32,747 nt of DNA from Acidobacteriota bacterium. GTDB lineage: Bacteria; Acidobacteriota; Polarisedimenticolia; J045. The notes beneath the pieces were generated by a model, which saw only the letters and a program-made list of their open reading frames with translations, was not told where the DNA came from and did no database searches. A program made the position numbers and the translations under genes. Positions 9,135-16,543 of this stretch are shown in pieces. The first letter of the stretch is position 1; each line of letters starts with the position of its first letter. The DNA lies in assembly GCA_003696075.1 (NCBI GenBank), contig RFHH01000023.1, forward strand, positions 1-32,747. Direction: 5' to 3'.

Positions 9135-9682
9135 CACCGGCCGGGGCGGGGCGGTGGCCGCAGCGCCCGGGCGGGTAGGGGTCGAAAGGGGGCTCCGCGC
9201 GGCTCGGGGGTGCGCCTCGGGCGGGAGGTGCATCCCCAATGGTGCGCTGGCCCGCCGAACTCGTTGGAAGATCCGATGTTCCGCTCCCCTATGGATCGGC
9301 GCCGAGGATCGGGCCGAAGTGCCCGTCTCTCCTCGAGCTGCGCGGCGTTTCGCACCATCGAGGGAGCACCTCCGACGAGACGGGGGAGAGCGGCGCGGCG
9401 CCGCTCCGGGGGGCGGTGCGAGCAGGCGCAACTTCACGTCCGACATCGACTTGGGCGAACCGGCGCGCCCTCGCGACCGCCCCGCGCCCGAGGCCGCGCC
9501 GCGGCTGGCACCGAGGCTTACTTGCTTGTAAGATAGGCTCCCTCTGCCAGGCGCCGGCGCAGACCCGGGGAGGGCGCGGGATGCGCTGCCGGCGCCGCCC
9601 GGTACCGCACCACCGACTCCGGACCTGCCCCCTCCGCCCCAACCCGGCGCGCCGGGGGCGCGGTCCACCCGAGGTCCTCACC
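9135..9682. other. 548-base leader region before the oxidoreductase operon
   Basis: No open frame here resembles a known protein. The frame of the downstream gene can be read back into this region, but that stretch has shadow-type composition. Two patches are less GC-rich than the surroundings: 9230-9300, and 9515-9540, which holds an inverted repeat and a possible promoter. The length is unusual for this compact window and leaves room for a regulated leader, a decayed gene or a repeat copy. I see no T-rich terminator after the preceding permease gene. Confidence 0.5.
9505..9534 (+). promoter_or_regulatory. Candidate promoter with an overlapping inverted repeat upstream of iorA
   Basis: CTGGCA (9505-9510) and TAAGAT (9529-9534) lie 18 bases apart, each matching the sigma-70 consensus at four of six positions. 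CTTAC (9517-9521) and GTAAG (9528-9532) form a perfect 5-base inverted repeat with a 6-base spacer, covering the -10 region where a repressor could bind. The start codon is about 150 bases downstream, so a long untranslated leader would result. The assignment is tentative. Confidence 0.33.
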
Positions 9683-11311
9683 ATGAGCGTGCGACTTCTC
9701 CTGGGAGACGAGGCGGTCGCGCTGGCGGCCGTCGATGCGGGCATCGGGGGGGCCTTCTCCTACCCCGGCACCCCCGCCACCGAGATCTTCGAGACGATCG
9801 AGCAGGGTCCGGCGCGCGACGGCCGCGTCTCGGCGCGCTGGTCGGCGAACGAGAAGGTCGCCTACGAGGAGGCGCTCGGCATGTCCTACGCCGGCCGTCG
9901 CGCCCTCGTGTCGATGAAGCACGTCGGCCTGAACGTCGCCGCCGACCCGTTCGTCAACTCCGCGCTGACCGGAGTCAACGCGGGGCTGGTCCTCGCCGTC
10001 GGCGACGATCCGGGAATGCACTCGTCGCAGAACGAGCAGGACAGCCGCTTCTACGCCGAGTTCGCCCGGGTGCCGCTGTTCGAGCCGGCCACGCAGCAGG
10101 AAGCCTACGACCTGACCCGCCTCGCCTTCCGGTATTCGGAGGAGGTCGGGCTTCCGGTGATGGTGAGGCTGGTGACGAGGTTGGCCCACAGCCGATCCAC
10201 CGTGCGCCTCGACCCGGCTCCCGAACCTCCCCGCCCGCACCGCCGGCCCGATCCGTCCGATTGGACCCTGGTTCCGGCCAACGCCCGCCGCCGGTTCGCC
10301 CGTCTGGTCGAACTGCAGGCGCGGCTGCTGGAAGACTCGGAGCGGTCGCCGCACAACCGGCTGGAGCTCGCCGGCCGTCTGGGGGTGATCGCCGCCGGAG
10401 TGGGCCGCAACTACGTCAAGGAAGTCCTCGACGGCGACACGGACGTCTCGCTGCTCGAGATCGCGCGCTACCCGATCCCGGTCCGCCTCGTCCGCGAGCT
10501 CGTCGATCACTGCGACGAGATCCTCGTGGTCGAGGAGGGCTACCCCTTCATCGAGAGCCGCCTGTGCGGCCTGCTCGGGGTTCCGGGAAAGGCCATTCAC
10601 GGGAAGTTGAGCGGCCATCTCCCCGCGACCGGCGAGCTGCGTCCCGAGCACGTCGCCGCCGCACTTCGAAGGGGCGGCCCGCGGGTCGCGGTTCCCGACC
10701 TGGAGCCGGCGGTTCGCCCGCCGCAGCTCTGCCGCGGCTGCCCCCATGCGGACAGCTTCAAGGCGATCGTCGAGGCGACCAGCGGCTACGATGCCCCGAT
10801 CCTTTTCAGCGACATCGGCTGCTACACCCTCGGCGTCATGCCCCCGTACCGTGCCGTGCACGCCTGCGTCGATATGGGGGCCTCGATCGCCATGGCTCAC
10901 GGGGCGTCGCAGGCGGGCGCCTGGCCGGTCATCTGCACGATCGGCGATTCGACCTTCTCGCACTCCGGGATGACGGCGCTCCTCGGAGCGGCGCATCACG
11001 ACGCGGACATGACCGTGTTCATCCTCGACAACGCGACCGTGGCCATGACCGGGGCGCAGGAGTCGCTCACCCACGGGGAACGGCTGCTCGAGGTCCTCCG
11101 CGGACTCGGCGTGTCCGACGAGCATCTCCACGTGATCGAGCCCGTTCCCAAGCGCCACGCCGAGAACGTCGAGCTGATCCGGAAGGAGATCGAGCACCGC
11201 GGCCTCAGCGTGATCGTGCCCCGCAGGCCGTGCATCCACCTCAAGCGGCGCCATCGCGCCGGGGAGCAGGCCGCGGCGGCCGGCGCCGCTGCCGGGAGGG
11301 AGGCGCGATGA
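9683..11311 (+). CDS. iorA: Indolepyruvate ferredoxin oxidoreductase alpha subunit (IorA), without C-terminal ferredoxin domain
   Basis: The 542-residue protein is the thiamine-diphosphate subunit of a 2-oxoacid:ferredoxin oxidoreductase of the indolepyruvate type, which oxidatively decarboxylates aryl pyruvates to aryl-acetyl-CoA. The N-terminal pyrimidine-binding domain starts LLLGDEAVALAAVDAG, followed by FSYPGTPATEI and the SMKHVGLNVAADPF motif. The middle (about 225-330) is the transketolase-C-like domain. The C-terminal TPP-pyrophosphate domain contains LCRGCPHADSF (350-358), DIGCYTLG (377-384), GDSTFSHSG (421-429) and ILDNATVAMTG (447-457). Known IorA proteins normally end with a domain binding two [4Fe-4S] clusters; here the chain stops soon after RRPCIHLKRRH with an Ala/Gly-rich tail and no CxxCxxC sets. 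GAGGT lies 7 bases before ATG 9683. The stop overlaps the next start (ATGA). Substrate preference is inferred from the family only. Confidence 0.9.
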   Translation: MSVRLLLGDEAVALAAVDAGIGGAFSYPGTPATEIFETIEQGPARDGRVSARWSANEKVAYEEALGMSYAGRRALVSMKHVGLNVAADPFVNSALTGVNAGLVLAVGDDPGMHSSQNEQDSRFYAEFARVPLFEPATQQEAYDLTRLAFRYSEEVGLPVMVRLVTRLAHSRSTVRLDPAPEPPRPHRRPDPSDWTLVPANARRRFARLVELQARLLEDSERSPHNRLELAGRLGVIAAGVGRNYVKEVLDGDTDVSLLEIARYPIPVRLVRELVDHCDEILVVEEGYPFIESRLCGLLGVPGKAIHGKLSGHLPATGELRPEHVAAALRRGGPRVAVPDLEPAVRPPQLCRGCPHADSFKAIVEATSGYDAPILFSDIGCYTLGVMPPYRAVHACVDMGASIAMAHGASQAGAWPVICTIGDSTFSHSGMTALLGAAHHDADMTVFILDNATVAMTGAQESLTHGERLLEVLRGLGVSDEHLHVIEPVPKRHAENVELIRKEIEHRGLSVIVPRRPCIHLKRRHRAGEQAAAAGAAAGREAR

Positions 11312-14300
11312 AGCAGGACATCGTCCTGGCCGGGGTGGGCGGCCAGGGGATTCTCACGATCGCCCAGGCCATTTCCTCCGCTGCCGTACGGCGCGGTTTG
11401 TCGGTCAAGCAGTCGGAGGTCCACGGGATGTCTCAGCGAGGCGGCGCCGTGCAGGCGCACATCCGCCTCGCCGACGGCGCCATTCACAGCGACGTGATCC
11501 CCGCCGGGACGGCCGACCTGGTCATCGCCGTGGAGCCCCTGGAAGCGCTGCGGCACCTTCCCCACCTCCGCAACGGCGGATGCGTGGTTTCGAGCGTGAA
11601 CGCGTTCGTCAATATCGGTGACTACCCCCCGGTGGAGACGCTCCTCGAGAGGATCGCCGCGGCGCCCTACCACGTCCTCGTTGACGCGGAGCGGATCGCC
11701 CGCGCCGCCGGATCGGGCCGGGCGGCGAACATCGCGATGCTCGGCGCGGCGTCCCTGTTCATCGAGATGGATCCGCAGCAGCTCGAGGAAGCGGTGGCCG
11801 AGATGTTCGCCGCGAAAGGAGAACGGGTCGTCGAAGCCAACCTGCGGGCGTTCCGATTCGGCCGGAACGCCGCGCGGGCCTACCTCGACGGGATCCAGCG
11901 GGGAGCGCCTTCCGCGGCCGTCCGGCACTGGATCGACTCTCTCGACGCCCGCCACCTCGCGGAGCCGGAGGCGCCCGACGCTCCCGTGCTCGAGGTGGTC
12001 GCCGACAGCGGCATTTTGTCGGGCGCGGAAGAGCACGCCGTCGCCAAGACACTCGAGGACGCCTATCACGAGGGCCGACGGCAGCTCCTCGAGCACGAGG
12101 TGTACGCGATCGTCCAGCTCGTCGGAGCGATCTCGCCGCCCAAGCATCTCTTCGTGAGCACCGAGGAGATGATCTCCGAGGAAGAGCTGGCTCGGTTCCC
12201 GGGCGACCGCGTGGTCCTCAAGATCGTCTCGCCCGACATCGTCCACAAGACCGAAGCGAACGGTATCGCCTTCGTCCCGAAGGACTACGAGACGGTCTGC
12301 CGGGAAATCGATCGCCTCATTGCCCGCCACCGCGCGGGTGCGGACGTGCGCGGAGTCCTCGTGGTGGAGTACGTCGAACGCGTCCGCCCCGGTTTCGGCA
12401 ACGAACTGTTCGTCGGCATCCGCAGCACGCGCGAGTTCGGTCCGGTGATCGCCGCCGGGCTGGGCGGCATCGACACCGAGTACCTGGCCGACAAGATGAA
12501 ACCCGGCCTCGCAGTGGCGAAGGCCTGCGCCCTCGACACCGACGCCGAGCGGTTCCTCGAGCTGTTCCAGGGAACGGTGGCCTACGAGATCCTGTCGGGC
12601 CGCGCCAGAGGCCGGCGGCGTATCGTCTCTGACGGCGAGTTGCTGCGCTGCTTCCGGGCTTTCCTCGCGCTCGCCCGGCGGTTCTGCGTCGATCGGGGCG
12701 AGGAGGAACCGGACGTGGCGGAGCTGGAGGTGAACCCGTTCGCGTTCCGGCGGCAACGCCTGGTACCGCTCGACGGGCGAGGCCGTCTCGCCCCGGCCGT
12801 GCGCCGCCCGCCGGCTCGGCCGCGCGCAGCGATCGCCCGGCTTCTCGAGCCGGGGAGCATCGCGGTTCTGGGCGTTTCCTCCCGCGAAGAAGGCTTCGGC
12901 CGCATCATCCTCCGCAACGTGCAGCGTGCCGGTTTTCCCGCCGAGCGGGTGCGGGTGGTGAAGCCGGGCGTCGAGGAGATCGACGGCATCCCCGCCGTTG
13001 CGAGCCCTTCGGACCTGCCCGAGCCGGTCGACCTGCTCGTCGTCGCCGCCGGGGCCGACCGTCTTCCCGCCATCGCCGAGGAGATCGTGGATTGCGGCAA
13101 GGCCCGCTCGGTGATCCTCATCCCGGGCGGGGCCGGGGAGACATCCGGATCGGAGGAGATCGCCGAGCGCCTGGCGCGGGCCATCGCGCGGGCGCGCGAG
13201 CGGTCCGCTGACGGCCCCGTCTTCCTCGGCCCGAACAGCCTCGGCCTCATCTCCCGCCCGGGACGCTACGACACCTTCTTCATCCCTGAATCGAGGCTGG
13301 ACAAGCGGCGCGGGGCCCCGGCGCGTCCCGTGGCGCTCCTGTCGCAGAGCGGTGCGTTCATCGCCAGCCGGCTGAGCAATCTCGAGACCCTCGACCCGGC
13401 GTTCTCCGTCTCGCTGGGGAACCAGGCCGACCTGACCATCTCCGATATGCTCGCGGCGCTGGCCGGGCGGGAGGACGTGGCCACCATCGGCGTCTATGCC
13501 GAGGGGTTCAACGACCTCGACGGGCTGGACACCGTGCGCGAGATCGAGCAAGCGGTTGCGAGGGGAAAGGAGGTCGTCTTCTACAAGGCGGGGCGCACGG
13601 AGCCCGGCCGCAGCGCCGCCGCGGGGCACACCGCCTCCGTGGCCGGCGACTACGACGTCTGCCAGGCCGCGGCCGACCAGGCGGGGGCGATGGTCGCCGA
13701 CACGTTCAAGGAGTTCGAGCAGCTGCTCGAGCTTTCGGCCGCGCTGCACGACCGTCCGGTGCGCGGCAACCGCATCGCCGTGGTCACCAATGCCGGGTTC
13801 GAGGCCGTCGGCACCGCCGACGCCGTCATCGGCCAGCGTTATCGTGTGGAGCTGCCGCCGCTCGACCCCGTGGTCCGAGAACGGCTCCGCGAACTGCTGG
13901 AGGCCCACCGGCTGGGACGTCTCGTCAACGCCCGCAATCCGCTGGACCTGACACCGATGGCGGGGGAGGAGGTCTACGAGGGTGCCGTCCGGATCCTGCT
14001 CGAGTGGGATGGCGTGGACGCCGTGCTCGTCGGCATCGTCCCGCTCACCGTCACGCTGAAGGTCACGCCGGACGAGTTGGACACCCCCGGCTCGCTGCCG
14101 GAGCGGCTCGGACGCCTGCGCGCGTCCCACGACAAGCCGCTCGCCGCGGTGGTCGACTCCGGTCCGCGTTACGCCCCGCTCGTTCATCGCCTGAGAGAAG
14201 CCGGACTCCCCGTGTTCCCCTCGGCCGATCAGGCGGTGCGCTCGCTGGGCCGTTATCTCTGCCATCGCGCGGCGCGGCGGACGCCCGTGCACCCGGGCGG

Positions 14301-14316
14301 AGCCGCCGTGCGCTGA
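11308..14316 (+). CDS. Fusion: indolepyruvate oxidoreductase beta subunit (IorB) + ADP-forming acyl-CoA synthetase (ATP-grasp beta part, then CoA-binding/ligase alpha part)
   Basis: This 1002-residue protein joins two consecutive enzymes. Residues 1 to about 205 are IorB: VLAGVGGQGILTIAQ and SEVHGMSQRGGAVQAHIR are hallmark segments. Residues about 225-500 are the ATP-grasp (beta) part of an NDP-forming acyl-CoA synthetase: VVLKIVSPDIVHKTEANGI (302-320), GNELFVGIRSTREFGPVIAAGLGG (364-387) and ELEVNPFAF (472-480). Residues about 505-650 are the CoA-binding Rossmann domain (SIAVLGVSSREEGFG; FLGPNSLGLI). Residues about 672-1000 are the ligase domains, with LLSQSGAF and AGHTASVAGD, whose His774 aligns with the phosphorylated histidine of the family. 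The expected chemistry is 2-oxoacid to acyl-CoA (with IorA), then acyl-CoA + ADP + Pi to acid + CoA + ATP. The frame is open throughout and motifs from all parts are intact, arguing against a sequencing fusion. It is coupled to iorA by ATGA. Confidence 0.9.
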   Translation: MKQDIVLAGVGGQGILTIAQAISSAAVRRGLSVKQSEVHGMSQRGGAVQAHIRLADGAIHSDVIPAGTADLVIAVEPLEALRHLPHLRNGGCVVSSVNAFVNIGDYPPVETLLERIAAAPYHVLVDAERIARAAGSGRAANIAMLGAASLFIEMDPQQLEEAVAEMFAAKGERVVEANLRAFRFGRNAARAYLDGIQRGAPSAAVRHWIDSLDARHLAEPEAPDAPVLEVVADSGILSGAEEHAVAKTLEDAYHEGRRQLLEHEVYAIVQLVGAISPPKHLFVSTEEMISEEELARFPGDRVVLKIVSPDIVHKTEANGIAFVPKDYETVCREIDRLIARHRAGADVRGVLVVEYVERVRPGFGNELFVGIRSTREFGPVIAAGLGGIDTEYLADKMKPGLAVAKACALDTDAERFLELFQGTVAYEILSGRARGRRRIVSDGELLRCFRAFLALARRFCVDRGEEEPDVAELEVNPFAFRRQRLVPLDGRGRLAPAVRRPPARPRAAIARLLEPGSIAVLGVSSREEGFGRIILRNVQRAGFPAERVRVVKPGVEEIDGIPAVASPSDLPEPVDLLVVAAGADRLPAIAEEIVDCGKARSVILIPGGAGETSGSEEIAERLARAIARARERSADGPVFLGPNSLGLISRPGRYDTFFIPESRLDKRRGAPARPVALLSQSGAFIASRLSNLETLDPAFSVSLGNQADLTISDMLAALAGREDVATIGVYAEGFNDLDGLDTVREIEQAVARGKEVVFYKAGRTEPGRSAAAGHTASVAGDYDVCQAAADQAGAMVADTFKEFEQLLELSAALHDRPVRGNRIAVVTNAGFEAVGTADAVIGQRYRVELPPLDPVVRERLRELLEAHRLGRLVNARNPLDLTPMAGEEVYEGAVRILLEWDGVDAVLVGIVPLTVTLKVTPDELDTPGSLPERLGRLRASHDKPLAAVVDSGPRYAPLVHRLREAGLPVFPSADQAVRSLGRYLCHRAARRTPVHPGGAAVR

Positions 14317-14617
14317 ACACCGACCGCCCCCGGGCCGGGCCCCCGAGGGAGCCCGCGCGCGGTTCGGGGAGGGCCGGTCGGGTGCCTGCCGGAGGGAGCC
14401 TGCCCCGGGGCGGGTCGTTGCGGGCTCGGCGATCCCCGCCTCGGCCGGCCCCCCCCGAAGGGGATCGCGGCCGGTTTCCTCTTCCCCTGGCAGGGAAGGC
14501 GGTCCGCGCGCCGGGGCTACCGGCGCCGCGGCCCGCTCGGCGGCGCAGCCGCGGCCGGGAGTGGGCGTCGGGTTGGTCGGGACCGACGGTGATCGACCTG
14601 CGTTGGGCCGGTGCGGT
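14317..14617. other. Convergent intergenic region with a long-loop inverted repeat
   Basis: This 301-base gap separates the + strand fusion gene from a - strand gene. No gene is recognised. GATCCCC (14431-14437) and GGGGATC (14460-14466) form a perfect 7-base inverted repeat with a 22-base spacer, followed by a pyrimidine-rich run (TTTCCTCTTCCCC, 14475-14487). It could act as a bidirectional transcription end, but there is no clean T tract. Confidence 0.35.
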
Positions 14618-15517
14618 TCAGCTCCCATCCGCGCCGGGCGCCGCTCCCTCCGCCCCGGAGGGCGGAGGGCGGCGGCAGGCGGGCAGCCTGGTCAGCAGGT
14701 CGAGGTCGAACACGAAGGCTCGCCCGTCGGCGAAACCGCGCAGCCACGCCCGCGCGTCCTCCGCGCTCGCCGCGAACTCCGGCGGAACCGCGGGGCGCGC
14801 CGGCGTCAGCTCGGCCTCCACGAGCCGGGAACAGCCGGAGAGCCTCCGCTCCCGCTGATGGGCGATGCCCGCCGCGAGCCCGGCGGCGTAAGCGAGCTCC
14901 CCGTCCGACGTGACCGTCAGCCGCTCCAGGCGGCGGCGCGCTTGCCGCAGGCGGGCCGCCAGCAGCTCGTCGGTCCGCCGGGCCTTCCACGCTCGGTAGG
15001 CGGCGAGGGTCTTCTCGTAGTCGCGCGGCAGCCGGGGCGCGCGCCGCTCGTTGTACAGCCAGGAGCGGCGGGCCTCCGCGGGAGTGTCGTGCCGCTCCAG
15101 CACGCGTGCGATCGACGACTCGATCCGCGCGCGGGCGCGCGCACGCAGGGCGCGGCGCGGCACCCCGATCAGCAGCTCGACCCGGCACGAGCGCTCTTCG
15201 TACAGCGTGAACGGGCCGTCGCGGCGCTCGATCCGGACCGGCTCGGCGAGCGACAGCCGGACCCCCACGCGGCCGCCGGCGACGGACAGGTCGTCCACGC
15301 GCGCCAGCTCCCCGGGCGGAAACCAATAGCTGCCCTCGGCCGGCGCCGTCTCCTCTTCCACGGGGTTCGCGGTGTACCGCCCGTCGCACGAGGAGCGGAG
15401 GTCGGTCGTGACGATCACCCAGGAGCCACGCCAGCGCTCGTCGAGAGCGCGCTCGACCCCACCGGCGGGCGGCGCCGCCGCGAGTCCGAGCAGGGCGAGT
15501 GCACACGACGCGGGCAC
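14618..15517 (-). CDS. Secreted protein of unknown function
   Basis: I do not recognise this 299-residue protein. It starts at a GTG (complement of 15515-15517) with a good GGGAGG site just upstream. A plausible signal peptide covers about residues 1-20 (CALALLGLAAAPPAGG), so export is likely. The mature part has a strand-rich N-terminal half (about 30-118), with tracts such as GSWVIVTTDLRSSCDGRY and GGRVGVRLSLAEPVRIERRDGPF, then a strongly basic helical half (about 120-265), with REA/RRL-rich amphipathic stretches. Four cysteines (44, 111, 229, 281) lie in the mature part and could form disulfides. No enzyme motif stands out. It lies 93 bases downstream of the GNAT gene on the same strand and could be co-transcribed with it. 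Real-gene status rests on the start signals, signal peptide and composition. Confidence 0.62.
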   Translation of the reverse strand: MPASCALALLGLAAAPPAGGVERALDERWRGSWVIVTTDLRSSCDGRYTANPVEEETAPAEGSYWFPPGELARVDDLSVAGGRVGVRLSLAEPVRIERRDGPFTLYEERSCRVELLIGVPRRALRARARARIESSIARVLERHDTPAEARRSWLYNERRAPRLPRDYEKTLAAYRAWKARRTDELLAARLRQARRRLERLTVTSDGELAYAAGLAAGIAHQRERRLSGCSRLVEAELTPARPAVPPEFAASAEDARAWLRGFADGRAFVFDLDLLTRLPACRRPPPSGAEGAAPGADGS

Positions 15518-15610
15518 CTTCCCACCTCCCGGACGGCTGGAGGATCCCCTTCCGGAAAGGTAGGGCCGCCGGGCGCGGTGGTCGATGGCCGGTGGAGCGA
15601 GGCCGGCGCG

Positions 15611-16294
15611 TCAGTGGCGGGAGGCGCCTTTCCACCGGCCGAAGCCGGAGACGACGCGGCCCTGGCCGTCGCGGAGGTCGACGGCCCGGTGACGGGTGAT
15701 GCCGCACAGGCGCACGACCGAAAGCTGCCACACCGGCTCGAACCCGATGCGCCGGTGGGCCGCGAGGGAACGGGCGTCGTCCTGCATCACCGCGAGGTAG
15801 GCGGCATGCACGCCTCGATGGCGGAGGATCTCCATCAGTCTCGCCCAGTGCTCGCGGTACAGCCCGCGCCGGCGGAGAGGTTCGGACACCTCGCATCCGA
15901 ACGCCCAAACCTCGTCCGCCTCCATCTCGAAGCGGTAGCCGTTCGAGGGGGACAGATGGACCCGCCCGGGCTCGAGCCAGCAGATGGTCGCGGGGCGCTC
16001 GCCGAGCCAGCCGAGGACCGGACGAGCGCCGGCGTCGAGGTAGCGGCGGTAGGCCCGGCGGCGGTCACGCACCGCGCACAGCGCGTCGAGGTCGTCCCGT
16101 CCGGCGAAGCGAAGGGTCAGGCAACCGGTCGCGGGGGCCGGCGGCTCGTCGAGTCTGCAGATCACCAGGCGGGCCACCCTGAAGAGCGCGGCCGGCATCA
16201 GGCCCCGGAGCGTGTGCGCCCAGAGGGGCTGCCAGCGCCGGCTGCGAAGCAGGGCAGCGGCGCTCTCGGCCCGCCGGAGTGTTCCGTTCACCAC
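15611..16294 (-). CDS. GNAT-family N-acetyltransferase
   Basis: The 227-residue protein shows the acetyl-CoA-binding pattern of the GNAT fold. Motif A appears as GCEVSEPLRRRGLYREHWARL at about 133-153 (R-R-R-G-L in the Q/RxxGxG/A position), followed by the MQDDARSLAAHRRIGFEPV strand-helix at about 170-188, which is the usual motif B. The N-terminal 55 residues are a basic, helical lead (LWAHTLRGLMPAALFRVARLVIC) that might bind a membrane surface. Acceptor substrate is unknown; family members acetylate small molecules, sugars, peptides or proteins. Two tandem GTG codons (16292-16294 and 16289-16291) could start it; GGGGGAGG lies 5 bases before the first, which I chose. A possible promoter lies upstream, facing away from the M1/M28 protease gene. 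Confidence 0.8.
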   Translation of the reverse strand: MVNGTLRRAESAAALLRSRRWQPLWAHTLRGLMPAALFRVARLVICRLDEPPAPATGCLTLRFAGRDDLDALCAVRDRRRAYRRYLDAGARPVLGWLGERPATICWLEPGRVHLSPSNGYRFEMEADEVWAFGCEVSEPLRRRGLYREHWARLMEILRHRGVHAAYLAVMQDDARSLAAHRRIGFEPVWQLSVVRLCGITRHRAVDLRDGQGRVVSGFGRWKGASRH

Positions 16295-16331
16295 GCCGGC
16301 CTCCCCCCTTCCCACACCCGGCCGCCGCCTG

Positions 16332-16359
16332 ATCGTACGTCGAGCCGCGACTCGCGCAA
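16332..16359 (-). promoter_or_regulatory. Candidate promoter for the GNAT gene
   Basis: Read on the minus strand, TTGCGC (complement of 16354-16359) and TACGAT (complement of 16332-16337) are 16 bases apart and point at the GNAT start about 40 bases downstream. The -10 matches at four of six positions and the -35 at its three key bases. Position in a divergent gap supports it. Confidence 0.38.
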
Positions 16360-16475
16360 CCGGAGGCCGGGCCGCCACGGCGCCGGAAGGGCTTCCTGAA
16401 GCACCGAAGAGGACGGAGGGGAAACGTAGGTCGTCCCCGCGACGCGGGCGACTCGCCGGGCTCGCCGGGCTCGGG

Positions 16476-16481
16476 CAGAAT
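16476..16481 (+). promoter_or_regulatory. Possible -10 element for the M1/M28 protease gene
   Basis: CAGAAT (four of six matches to TATAAT) sits in an otherwise GC-rich divergent gap, 62 bases before the protease start. No good -35 was found at the proper distance, so only the -10 is proposed. Confidence 0.25.
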
Positions 16482-16543
16482 CGCGGGGCGGACGCGCGCC
16501 GTGCGCGGCCGGCACGGCCCGCGCGTTCCGGGGAGGTCCTCAG

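Noticed and set aside
9239-9682. N-terminal extension of IorA by about 148 residues
   Set aside because: The extra part has no family resemblance, whereas ATG 9683 has a GAGGT site and begins directly with the family's N-terminal motif.
14431-14466. Inverted repeat GATCCCC/GGGGATC as a firm terminator
   Set aside because: The 22-base spacer and lack of a clean T tract make it only a possibility; not listed as its own terminator.
10996-14628. A 1210-residue open frame on the minus strand opposite the IorB-ACD fusion
   Set aside because: It lies almost entirely antisense to a gene with complete family motifs and shows only His/Arg/Gly/Asp-rich composition with no domain. Long antisense frames are expected at this GC content.
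14561-16399. A 612-residue plus-strand frame across the unknown secreted gene and the GNAT gene
   Set aside because: Shadow composition; the minus-strand frames carry start signals, a signal peptide and GNAT motifs.
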